From: Phocaeicola vulgatus ATCC 8482
GTDB taxonomy: Bacteria; Bacteroidota; Bacteroidia; Bacteroidales; Bacteroidaceae
Direction of reading: 5' to 3'
Length of the DNA stretch: 64,000 nt
NCBI RefSeq assembly: GCF_000012825.1
Contig: NC_009614.1
Span: 2,294,001-2,358,000 of the forward strand
Below, in pieces: positions 9,312 to 17,709 of the stretch. How positions within the stretch are numbered: position 1 is the stretch's first letter; each line of letters opens with the position of its first letter. The translations under genes and the position numbers were made by a program. Under the pieces are notes generated by a model. It was not told the DNA's origin. It ran no database searches and saw nothing but the letters and a program-made list of their open reading frames with translations.

Positions 9312-10748
9312 ATGAAAGAACTAAAGATGTACATCGATGGGCGATTCATCGAAAACCAATCCGATAAGTGGATTGATGTATTGAACCCTTCTACGGAAGA
9401 AGTGATATCTAAAATGCCTGATGGCACACCGGAAGATGCACGTGCTGCTATAAATGCTGCCGTGAAGGCACAGCTTTCTTGGGAGAGTCTTACCTCTATT
9501 GAACGTGCCGGCTATTTAACTCGGATTGCACAAGGTATCCGCAAGCGGGAACAGGAATTGACTGATATTATTATCCGGGAGGGTGGAAAAACAAGAGGAT
9601 TAGCTAATGTAGAGGTGTTATTTACGGCTGATTACCTTGATTATATGGCCGGATGGGCCCGTCGCTATGAAGGGGAAATCATTCCTAGTGACCGTCCTCA
9701 CGAAAATATATTTGTCTTTAAGAAACCTATTGGGGTGACAACAGGCATCCTGCCTTGGAATTTTCCTTTTTTCTTGATTGCCCGTAAGGCCGCTCCTGCT
9801 CTGTTGACGGGGAATACAATTGTGGTAAAGCCGAGTCAGCTGACACCGGAAAACGCGTATGTTTTCGCACAGATTGTAGATGAAGTTGGGTTGCCTAAAG
9901 GTGTATTCAATCTGGTGAACGGTCGTGGTTCGGTGATTGGACATGAATTGGCTGCTAACCCCAAAGTAGGTATGGTTAGTCTGACTGGAAGTGTGGAGGC
10001 TGGAATACAGACTATGGCAGCCGCTTCTACCAATGTGACGAAGGTTTCTTTGGAATTGGGAGGGAAGGCTCCCGGTATTGTAATGCCGGATGCAGATTTG
10101 GATTTAGCTGTAAAATCCATTATTGCTTCGCGTGTTATTAATACAGGACAGGTATGTAATTGCTGTGAGCGCGTGTATGTACATTCTAGTATAAAAGAGG
10201 CTTTTCTTGAGAAATTGTTGGCAGGATTCAAGCAGGTGAAAGTGGGTGATCCGAATCAGTATACAGACCTCGATATGGGTCCGTTGATTGATGCCAATGC
10301 ACTGAAATCAGTAGAAGAGAAAGTGGAAAAAGCTATTGAGCAGGGAGCTGAGTTGCTATGCGGTGGTCATCGTATCGGTACTAAAGGATATTTCTTTGAA
10401 CCGACGATTTTGACTAATTGTACCCAAAAGATGGATATTATTCAGGAAGAAACTTTTGGACCGGTACTTCCGGTTGTTGAGTTTACAGAGGTGGAAGACG
10501 CCATTGCCTGGGCTAATGATTGTGAATATGGGCTGACTTCTTCTATTTATACCCAGAACCTGGATATGACATTCAAATTGATTCGTGCGTTGAAATTTGG
10601 TGAAACTTATGTGAATCGTGAGAATTTTGAGGCGATGCAGGGATTCCATGCCGGATGGCGTAAATCTGGTATCGGCGGCGCGGATGGTAAACATGGGCTG
10701 GAAGAGTATTTGCAGACGCAGCTGGTTTATTTGGAAACTAAAGGCTGA
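9312..10748 (+). CDS. aldA: Lactaldehyde dehydrogenase AldA
   Basis: A 478-residue cytosolic NAD-dependent aldehyde dehydrogenase, colinear with E. coli AldA (479 residues as I recall it) with long matching stretches such as GVTTGILPWNFPFFLIARK and NRENFEAMQGFHAGWRKSG. The catalytic Cys282 lies in GQVCNC and the general base Glu248 in LELGGKAP. AldA oxidises L-lactaldehyde, the product of rhamnulose-1-phosphate or fuculose-1-phosphate aldolase, to lactate. Its place between rhamnosidase and pectin side-chain genes points to rhamnose (or fucose) use. It has its own promoter and is monocistronic or leads into the GH43-like gene. Glycolaldehyde is another substrate of the E. coli enzyme. Confidence 0.93.
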   Translation: MKELKMYIDGRFIENQSDKWIDVLNPSTEEVISKMPDGTPEDARAAINAAVKAQLSWESLTSIERAGYLTRIAQGIRKREQELTDIIIREGGKTRGLANVEVLFTADYLDYMAGWARRYEGEIIPSDRPHENIFVFKKPIGVTTGILPWNFPFFLIARKAAPALLTGNTIVVKPSQLTPENAYVFAQIVDEVGLPKGVFNLVNGRGSVIGHELAANPKVGMVSLTGSVEAGIQTMAAASTNVTKVSLELGGKAPGIVMPDADLDLAVKSIIASRVINTGQVCNCCERVYVHSSIKEAFLEKLLAGFKQVKVGDPNQYTDLDMGPLIDANALKSVEEKVEKAIEQGAELLCGGHRIGTKGYFFEPTILTNCTQKMDIIQEETFGPVLPVVEFTEVEDAIAWANDCEYGLTSSIYTQNLDMTFKLIRALKFGETYVNRENFEAMQGFHAGWRKSGIGGADGKHGLEEYLQTQLVYLETKG

Positions 10749-10771
10749 TTCTCATCATTATTCTATGTAGG

Positions 10772-10812
10772 ATTGTCTCGGGATATAATTCGTATTTTAT
10801 GTCTCGAGATAC
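10772..10812 (+). terminator. Imperfect hairpin after aldA
   Basis: GTCTCGGGATA and GTCTCGAGATA are near-identical direct repeats 26 bp apart. Because TCTCGAGA is self-complementary, they also fold into a stem of about 12-14 bp with some G-U pairs. It lies 25 bp after the aldA stop. There is no following T-run, so it may be a weak terminator, a processing site or an operator. Confidence 0.35.
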
Positions 10813-10933
10813 ATCTTGTTATATGATGGATATTTATTATTGATTTAGATTGATACTTTAAGAAGTATAGAGTACAAAATACTTGTTGTTTCGTCCTGTT
10901 GGAAAAGGTTTATTCATCATAAAACAGCATGCT

Positions 10934-11938
10934 ATGAAATTGTTTTTTTCCTTCGTTTTTGCCTTATTGGCTTTTACAGCTTGTACAAAACCCGAAAAGG
11001 AAGTCTATATCTTCACTTCTCATCGTGAGCCGGCATTGGACGGGTTACATTATCTTTACAGCTATGACGGCTATCATTGGGATAGTATCGCAGGTTCATG
11101 GTTGAAACCGGAAATAGGAAATAAGACTCCTTATTATAATTATTTCACTAAACAGACCGAAGAACAGAAATATGCTCCCAATTCGATGATGCGTGATCCG
11201 TCCATGACCCAAGGCCCGGATGGAACTTTCCATTTAGTGTGGACAATCAGTTGGAATGGAGAACAGGGATTTGGTTATGCCAGTTCTAAAGACTTGATTC
11301 ATTGGAGTGAACAACGCGAAATCAAAGTGATGAAAGACTCTTTGACTAACAATGTGTGGGCACCGGAAGTTTTCTATGATGATGAAAAGGAACAGTTCAT
11401 CGTTGCCTGGTCTTCTGCCATTCCTGTAGAAAGATATACGGCAGCCGATAGTTTGGGAGCTAATAAAAGTCACCGTGCCTATTATACCACGACCAAGGAT
11501 TTCCAAACGTTTACTCCTGCAAAGGCGTTTTATGATCCGGGATTTAATTCTATTGACGGATTTATAGTAAAGCGTGATAAAAACGACTATGTATTAATTA
11601 TAAAAGACAATCGCAAGCCTGGTTACAGTGATTTGTTCTGTGTATCCGGGCCATCGGCAGAAGGACCTTATGCTGATCCGTCAGTAAAATTTGCACCGAC
11701 TTACTCTGAAGGTCCGTGTGCCGTGAAAGTAGGTGATGAATGGTTGATTTATTTTGATGTTTATCGGGAAGGACGGTTTGGAGCCGTGTCTACAAAAGAC
11801 TTCAAGAACTTTACTCCCATTGACGATCAGATTTCTATTCCGCAAGGACATAAGCATGGTACTATCATAGAAGTTCCCGAATCAGTTTTGCTCAACCTGA
11901 AAGCGGAGGAAGCTAAAAGATTCCCTCAAAAAGACTAG
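10934..11938 (+). CDS. GH43-like glycosidase, lipoprotein
   Basis: A 334-residue protein from the ATG at 10934, chosen because it gives a lipoprotein signal with lipobox FTAC; an upstream start at 10883 adds residues before the signal. It fits a five-bladed propeller of the GH43 type with three acidic positions in the usual order: Asp88 in MMRDPSM, Asp208 in SIDGFI and Glu259 in YSEGPCAV. GH43 enzymes act on arabinofuranosides, xylosides or galactosides. Next to a GH140 apiosidase it probably removes a side-chain sugar from rhamnogalacturonan. Subfamily and substrate cannot be read from sequence alone, and the similarity is at fold and motif level. Confidence 0.7.
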   Translation: MKLFFSFVFALLAFTACTKPEKEVYIFTSHREPALDGLHYLYSYDGYHWDSIAGSWLKPEIGNKTPYYNYFTKQTEEQKYAPNSMMRDPSMTQGPDGTFHLVWTISWNGEQGFGYASSKDLIHWSEQREIKVMKDSLTNNVWAPEVFYDDEKEQFIVAWSSAIPVERYTAADSLGANKSHRAYYTTTKDFQTFTPAKAFYDPGFNSIDGFIVKRDKNDYVLIIKDNRKPGYSDLFCVSGPSAEGPYADPSVKFAPTYSEGPCAVKVGDEWLIYFDVYREGRFGAVSTKDFKNFTPIDDQISIPQGHKHGTIIEVPESVLLNLKAEEAKRFPQKD

Positions 11939-12007
11939 TTATTACCCAGAATTGTCTGCTTGAATAAGTTACTTTGGGCTTTTGAAATTTATAAGATGAA
12001 TGCACAA

Positions 12008-13471
12008 ATGAAAAACAAGAATCTAGTATTATTATTCCTTCTTCTGATGGTGGAAGGAGGGCTGCTTTCGGCAGCAGCACAGAGCAAATCGTCGGTTTAT
12101 AAGCCTTGGAGTCATGGACAACTGAAAGTAAGTAAAGAGAACCGTTATCTGATGAATGCGGACGGAACTCCTTTTTTCTGGTTGGGGGATACGGGATGGC
12201 TGTTGCCCGAGAAACTGAATAGAGATGAGGCTGCTTATTATCTGGAACATTGTCGTCAGGCAGGTTTCAATGTGGTGCAGGTACAGACTATAAATGGAGT
12301 TCCTGCCATGAATTTCTATGGCCAGTATTCCATGATAGATGGTTTCAATTTTAAGAATATAGACAGAAAAGGAGTTTACGGGTATTGGGACCACATGGAT
12401 TATATTATTCAGAAAGCTGAGCAGAACGGCATTTACATAGCGATGGTATGTATCTGGGGAGGGCTTGTGCGCTCCGGAAAGATGAATGTTGAAGAGGCCA
12501 AAGCGTATGGTAGATTTTTAGGTGAACGATATAAAGATGCTCCTAATATTATTTGGGTAATCGGTGGAGATACTTATGCTGACCGGAATACTGAGATTTG
12601 GGAGGCGTTGGCGAATAGTATTCTTGCTGTGGACGAGAATCATATCATGACCTTTCATCCGTTTGGTCGTACATCCAGTGCTACCCATCTGAATAATAAG
12701 GAGTGGATGGATATGAATATGTTCCAAAGTGGACACAGGCGTTATGGCCAGAAAAAAGGAGATGGTGATACTTCTGTTACGGGATTGGAGGAAGACAATT
12801 GGCGTTATGTAGAAGAGGCTTTGTCCATGACTCCACTGAAGCCTGTTCTGGATGCAGAACCCAGTTATGAAGGTATTCCTCAGGGATTGCATGATCCTGC
12901 CCAGCCACGCTGGCGTGACTGTGATGTGAGACGCTATGGATATTGGTCTGTTTTTGCGGGCTCTTGCGGACATACATACGGACATAATAATATCATGCAG
13001 TTCTTGAAACCGGGTACACCCGGTGGGTATGGAGCTGATGGAATAGAGAAACCTTGGTATAAAGCAATGCAGGATCCCGGCTTCAATCAGATGAAATATC
13101 TGAAGAATCTGATGTTAACTTTCCCTTATTTTGAACGTGTACCGGATCAAAGTGTAATTGCCGGTACGAATGGGAATCGTTATGACAGAGCCATTGCGAC
13201 TCGAGGAAAGGATTATTTGTTAGTATACAATTACTCCGGAAATCCGATGTCTGTTGACTTGACTAAAATCAGTGGCGCAAAAAAGAAAGTATGGTGGTAT
13301 AGTCCTAAAGATGGAAAACTTTCTTTTATAGGAGAATTTGATAGTAAAATTACTCCTTTTACCTATGACGGCAGTTATAATCGGGATAATGACCAGGTAT
13401 TAATTGCTATAGATTCAAGCAAGAATTATATTTCTACCGAATGGCTGGAACTTCCTATGGTAAATCAATAG
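12008..13471 (+). CDS. GH140-type apiosidase (DUF4038 family)
   Basis: A 487-residue secreted protein from the ATG at 12008, which begins the signal peptide (MKNKNLVLLFLLLM); 11996 is an alternative ATG. The TIM barrel of the apiosidase-like family starts at RYLMNADGTPFFWLGDTGW. Asp188 in VIGGD and Glu284 in PVLDAEPSYEG are the expected acid/base and nucleophile; the numbering agrees within one residue with what I recall for the B. thetaiotaomicron apiosidase BT1012. A C-terminal beta-sandwich (from about residue 390) completes the family architecture. GH140 enzymes cleave the apiose-galacturonan link, freeing rhamnogalacturonan II side chains A and B from the backbone. This is the best single pointer to RG-II as a substrate here. 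Confidence 0.85.
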   Translation: MKNKNLVLLFLLLMVEGGLLSAAAQSKSSVYKPWSHGQLKVSKENRYLMNADGTPFFWLGDTGWLLPEKLNRDEAAYYLEHCRQAGFNVVQVQTINGVPAMNFYGQYSMIDGFNFKNIDRKGVYGYWDHMDYIIQKAEQNGIYIAMVCIWGGLVRSGKMNVEEAKAYGRFLGERYKDAPNIIWVIGGDTYADRNTEIWEALANSILAVDENHIMTFHPFGRTSSATHLNNKEWMDMNMFQSGHRRYGQKKGDGDTSVTGLEEDNWRYVEEALSMTPLKPVLDAEPSYEGIPQGLHDPAQPRWRDCDVRRYGYWSVFAGSCGHTYGHNNIMQFLKPGTPGGYGADGIEKPWYKAMQDPGFNQMKYLKNLMLTFPYFERVPDQSVIAGTNGNRYDRAIATRGKDYLLVYNYSGNPMSVDLTKISGAKKKVWWYSPKDGKLSFIGEFDSKITPFTYDGSYNRDNDQVLIAIDSSKNYISTEWLELPMVNQ

Positions 13472-13542
13472 CATTTTTAAGGAATACAGCCAAAAAGTCT
13501 TATTAAGTCTTAATGAAACGGGAAAAGTCAATGCGGAAATTG

Positions 13543-13550
13543 TAATTTTG
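13543..13550 (+). promoter_or_regulatory. -7 promoter element of the small outer-membrane protein gene
   Basis: TAATTTTG matches TAnnTTTG and lies 18 bp before the start codon, giving a very short leader. No clear -33 TTTG is seen. Confidence 0.45.
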
Positions 13551-13567
13551 AAAAAACACATTTACAA

Positions 13568-14308
13568 ATGAAACGCATTGGCTTGTTCTTATTCTTTTGT
13601 ATTCTTTCCTTGCATGGCATAGCTCAGGTTGAAAATGACAAGGATACGCTCATCATCCGGCAAGATAAAATCAATGAGTTTATCAATGAGATGAATGAGG
13701 CTGATAAAAGTATGGATTTTATAAACGAACCTCCTACGTTGACACCTCCCGTTTTATCTGATACGTTGCGGATGCCAAAATTTGATTTTACTCCCCGTGA
13801 AGAAATGCCTAAGATATCCCCTTATACTTTTTCCGGAAATCCTTTCGGACATGATTATATAGATGGACGTGCTTATCAGATTAATAGTACAGGGATTCTG
13901 AGTGGTTATCATTCCTTTCAAGGGTTGCCTTCTATAGGTGAGGCACGTAATGCCGGAGTGATGTACACACAGCGTCTCAATGATTTTATAACCGTGACGG
14001 GAGGAGTATATGCTGCTAAATACAATGTATATGGAGTCCGCTTTAATGATTTAGGTGCTAAGGGAAGGTTGTCTTTTCGCATTAATGACAGAATGAAGAT
14101 CAATATGTTCGGCACATACTCGGTGTATAACGGATATGGTATGACTCCCGCTTCACAGCTTTTTATGAACCAGAATTCATACGGAGGCACTTTGGAATTT
14201 AAAATATCGGATAGTTTCGGAATTGAAGCGGGAGCAGAGAGGGAATTTAATCCGATGACCCGTAAATGGGAAACCCATCCTATTATTATGCCAGTATTCT
14301 ATAAATAA
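13568..14308 (+). CDS. Conserved hypothetical, probable small outer-membrane beta-barrel
   Basis: A 246-residue protein with a Sec signal peptide (MKRIGLFLFFCILSL, ending near GIAQ), a Pro-rich charged linker (residues 25-90) and a C-terminal half of alternating polar and aromatic strands (for example ITVTGGVYAAKYNVYGVRF, KINMFGTYSVYNGYG). This pattern suggests a small outer-membrane barrel. I do not recognise a named family and no enzymatic motif is visible. It has its own promoter and ends 22 bp before the helicase gene, with which it may be cotranscribed. It does not look like part of the pectin system. Confidence 0.7.
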   Translation: MKRIGLFLFFCILSLHGIAQVENDKDTLIIRQDKINEFINEMNEADKSMDFINEPPTLTPPVLSDTLRMPKFDFTPREEMPKISPYTFSGNPFGHDYIDGRAYQINSTGILSGYHSFQGLPSIGEARNAGVMYTQRLNDFITVTGGVYAAKYNVYGVRFNDLGAKGRLSFRINDRMKINMFGTYSVYNGYGMTPASQLFMNQNSYGGTLEFKISDSFGIEAGAEREFNPMTRKWETHPIIMPVFYK

Positions 14309-14329
14309 TAATTTGTGTATCTTTACGGC

Positions 14330-17300
14330 ATGAATGAAGAGATAGAAGAATATTACGAAGAGTTATACAGGCTTTATGTAGATGAAAACCAGCCATTGGA
14401 ACGCCGTTACAGGCAATTGCGTGAATCATTGGAGCGTGTGGTGCGTGAAAAGATACAAGGGAATAGTTTGCAGACCACTGATTTGGCCGCCCGTATTAAT
14501 TATGTAGCCACTCAATATGGGCTGGATCTGAAAGAACAGAATCAGTTACATACCTTTCGTCTGACTTCCAATGATATTTTGAACCATCGTAAGTCTCCTG
14601 TAAAAGAAGAGTTCCTGCGTGATTTGCGTGCAGTGGCATACGCATATAGGAAGATGTTTGCACAGGATATTCCATTGAAGTTGTTCTCAGTTCTTCCCAA
14701 GCAGGAAATAGCATCTTCAGGGAAAAAAGAAAAGATGGAATACATCCGCCGCATCCGTGTATGCTTTGATTATGCCGATGATACCTATTTGTATGTACAT
14801 CCTGTAGATGTAATAGCTGATGAACCTATACGAGTTGTTTATAATAAACCCGGTATCAATCATGAATTTGAAGAAACCATAAAGGAACTTTGGCGATATG
14901 CCCAGCTTAATCTGCTGGATGTTTCTGTAGATAGGGATGGAATTTATACCCCTTCTTTTATCGTATTGGAACCGGATTATTTGATAGATATCAGTTCATT
15001 GGCGGAATGTTACAAGGATTATGGCAGCCATCCGGCAAACTATTTTTTGAGCCGGCTGGTGCCGATTGATAATGCCCGCCCTTTGCTATTGGGAAATATA
15101 GCCAATCTGTTCCTGGATGAATGGATACATGCAGGTGAGGAGGAGCCGGACTATATAGACTGTATGAAGAAGGCATTCCGGCAGTATCCCATTGAACTGG
15201 CTGCTTGTGCCGAACTTCGTGACCCGTCCAAAGAGAAAGAGTTTGCCAAGGATTGCCGGATGCATTTTGAGCATATACGGGACGTTGTACAACACACTTT
15301 TTTGGAGCCGGGGTATAATCTGGATAAAAAGGAGGCTGTGCTGGAACCGTCCTATATTTGCGAGGCGTTGGGCATTCAGGGACGTCTGGACTATATGCAG
15401 CGGGATATGAGCAGCTTTATAGAAATGAAATCGGGCAAAGCGGATGAATTCTCCATGCAGGGAAAAGTGGAACCCAAGGAAAATAATAAGGTTCAGATGC
15501 TGCTATATATGGCAGTGTTGGAATATAGCATGGGACAGGACCGGCGGCGTATGCATCCCTATTTGCTTTATACCCGTTATCCTTTATTGTATCCGGCCAG
15601 AGCATCGTGGGCTCAGGTAAGGCGGGTTATCAATTTGCGTAACCGTATTGTTGCTGCCGAGTATGGGGTACAATTCCATAATCATCCTGATTTTACACGC
15701 AACTTGTTGGCACAAATCAATCCGGAGGTGGTGAATGAAAGAAAACTGAGCGGCAGATTCTGGGAACAGTATTTGAAGCCCTCTATCTCGCGTTTCCGGG
15801 AGAAGCTGTCGGCGTTGGAACCTTTGGAGCAGGCCTATTTTTATACGCTTTATAATTTCATTACAAAAGAACTTTATACCTCCAAATCGGGAGATGTGGA
15901 TTATGAAGGACGTGCAGGGGCTTCAGCTCTTTGGCTGAGTACACTGGATGAGAAACGTGAGGCGGGAGAGATATTATATGATTTGCAGATAATGGAAAAT
16001 AGGGCATCACAGGCTCATAAGGCTTATATACTTTTGTCTATTCCGCAATATGATGAAATGTTTCTTCCCAATTTCCGTACAGGAGATGTGGTTGTGTTGT
16101 ATGAGCGTAATAATGACTTGGATAATGCGACCAATAAAATGGTTTTTAAGGGTAATATTGAGCAGATTACAGATACAGAATTGCGTATTCGTTTACGTGC
16201 TACCCAACGTAATGCTTCCGTTTTTTCTCCGGACAGTCGTTATGCTGTAGAACATGATACGATGGATACTACATTTCGCAGTATGTATTTGGGACTCTCC
16301 GCTTTTCTGGATGCGAATACGGAAAGACGGGAATTATTGCTGGGACAACGGCCTCCCCGCTTTGATTCGTCTTTTGATGAAGCTATAGCGCTGACCGGTG
16401 ATGATTTTGAGAGGGTGGCGTTGAAAGCTGAGTCGGCCCGTGATTATTTTCTTCTGGTGGGACCTCCCGGAACAGGAAAGACTTCGAGGGCGTTGCGTAG
16501 AATGGTGGAACATTTCTATGCAGCATCATCTATGCAGATATTGTTACTGGCTTATACCAACCGGGCTGTTGATGAAATTTGTCAGTCACTGTCCTCTATC
16601 ACCCCCTGTATAGATTATATACGGGTGGGAAGTGAGCTTTCCTGTGATGTACGTTTTAGAGGACATCTGTTGGAGAATATATTGGCGGAATGTAACAGTA
16701 GGAGAGAGGTGAATATCCGTATGGCAGATTGCAGAGTATATGTTGGAACCGTGGCCTCTATTGCGGCTAAAGCTGAACTTTTTAAATTAAAACGTTTTGA
16801 TGTAGCCATAGTGGATGAAGCCACCCAAATATTAGAACCCCAATTGTTGGGTATTCTGTGTGCCAAGTTTGCCGATGAAAGAAATGCAGTGGGTAAATTT
16901 ATCCTGATAGGTGATCATAAACAGTTGCCTGCCGTTATTTTGCAGAATAGCGGACATTCTGAAGTGCATGATGAGGGACTTAGGGAAGCCGGACTTTTTA
17001 ATTTAAAAGATTCTCTGTTTGAGCGGCTTTATCGTTTTCATTTAAAAGAAGAATCTCCTAAAGCGATAGATATGCTTTGCCGTCAGGGGCGTATGCATCC
17101 GGGAGTGGCTTTTTTTCCCAATAAAGCATTTTATGCCGGAAAATTGGAGGCTTTGGGATTACCTCATCAGTTGGAGCACATAGAGGCTCCGGTACGTTTT
17201 ATCCCTTCGAAGCAAGATTTGGAGAGCGTTTCCGGAAAAACAAACAGATATGAGGCACAGATTGTCGCCGGTTTAGCCAAAGAGGTGTATCTGGCTCATG

Positions 17301-17656
17301 AAGAGGAATTTGATCCGAATCGAACGTTAGGGGTCATTACTCCTTATCGAAGTCAGATTGCTTTGATACGTAAAGAGCTTCAGGCATTGGCTATTCCTGC
17401 TTTGAGTAGGATTTCCATTGACACTGTGGAACGGTATCAGGGCAGCGAACGTGATGTCATTATTTATTCTTTTTGTGTGAATCACCTCTATCAATTAAGG
17501 TTTCTGCCCAACCTGACAGAAGAGGACGGTGTACAGATTGACCGTAAGCTGAATGTCGCTTTAACGCGTGCACGCAAGCAGCTTTTTATCACAGGAGTCC
17601 CTGAAATATTAAGTCATAATTCTATCTATCAATATCTTCTGAAAACTATTTATTAG
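14330..17656 (+). CDS. SF1B (DNA2/Upf1-like) helicase with embedded PD-(D/E)XK nuclease
   Basis: A 1108-residue cytosolic protein. The ATG at 14330 is preferred over an in-frame GTG at 14315. The first half contains a PD-(D/E)XK nuclease signature: Asp354 in GRLDYM and Glu365-x-Lys367 in FIEMKSGK, like the Cas4/AddB/Dna2 class. The second half is a superfamily 1 helicase with Walker A GPPGTGKTS (Lys717), a Walker B-like DEATQILEPQ, ITPYRSQ, the VERYQGSERD motif and LNVALTRARKQL. The combination resembles Dna2-type helicase-nucleases used in DNA repair or defence. I see no four-Cys Fe-S cluster around the nuclease. It is convergent with exuT and has nothing to do with sugar use; the small outer-membrane protein is its only close neighbour on this strand. 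Confidence 0.85.
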   Translation: MNEEIEEYYEELYRLYVDENQPLERRYRQLRESLERVVREKIQGNSLQTTDLAARINYVATQYGLDLKEQNQLHTFRLTSNDILNHRKSPVKEEFLRDLRAVAYAYRKMFAQDIPLKLFSVLPKQEIASSGKKEKMEYIRRIRVCFDYADDTYLYVHPVDVIADEPIRVVYNKPGINHEFEETIKELWRYAQLNLLDVSVDRDGIYTPSFIVLEPDYLIDISSLAECYKDYGSHPANYFLSRLVPIDNARPLLLGNIANLFLDEWIHAGEEEPDYIDCMKKAFRQYPIELAACAELRDPSKEKEFAKDCRMHFEHIRDVVQHTFLEPGYNLDKKEAVLEPSYICEALGIQGRLDYMQRDMSSFIEMKSGKADEFSMQGKVEPKENNKVQMLLYMAVLEYSMGQDRRRMHPYLLYTRYPLLYPARASWAQVRRVINLRNRIVAAEYGVQFHNHPDFTRNLLAQINPEVVNERKLSGRFWEQYLKPSISRFREKLSALEPLEQAYFYTLYNFITKELYTSKSGDVDYEGRAGASALWLSTLDEKREAGEILYDLQIMENRASQAHKAYILLSIPQYDEMFLPNFRTGDVVVLYERNNDLDNATNKMVFKGNIEQITDTELRIRLRATQRNASVFSPDSRYAVEHDTMDTTFRSMYLGLSAFLDANTERRELLLGQRPPRFDSSFDEAIALTGDDFERVALKAESARDYFLLVGPPGTGKTSRALRRMVEHFYAASSMQILLLAYTNRAVDEICQSLSSITPCIDYIRVGSELSCDVRFRGHLLENILAECNSRREVNIRMADCRVYVGTVASIAAKAELFKLKRFDVAIVDEATQILEPQLLGILCAKFADERNAVGKFILIGDHKQLPAVILQNSGHSEVHDEGLREAGLFNLKDSLFERLYRFHLKEESPKAIDMLCRQGRMHPGVAFFPNKAFYAGKLEALGLPHQLEHIEAPVRFIPSKQDLESVSGKTNRYEAQIVAGLAKEVYLAHEEEFDPNRTLGVITPYRSQIALIRKELQALAIPALSRISIDTVERYQGSERDVIIYSFCVNHLYQLRFLPNLTEEDGVQIDRKLNVALTRARKQLFITGVPEILSHNSIYQYLLKTIY

Positions 17657-17659
17657 GGA

Positions 17660-17699
17660 AAAAAATACCACAGGCTACTTAGGTGTGTAGTCTGTGGTG
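17660..17699. terminator. Bidirectional terminator between helicase and exuT
   Basis: The 12-bp stem ACCACAGGCTAC (17667-17678) pairs with 17687-17698, with one G-U pair and an 8-nt loop. It is preceded by a run of A, which is a T-tract on the minus strand, so it should serve mainly the minus-strand exuT transcript and perhaps both convergent genes. Confidence 0.75.
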
Positions 17700-17709
17700 A
17701 ATTCTTTAA

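Noticed and set aside
10774-10812. The GTCTCGGGATA/GTCTCGAGATA pair as a CRISPR-like or phage attachment repeat
   Set aside because: Only two copies are present, both self-complementary, and no spacer series, integrase or tRNA is nearby. A hairpin explains them.
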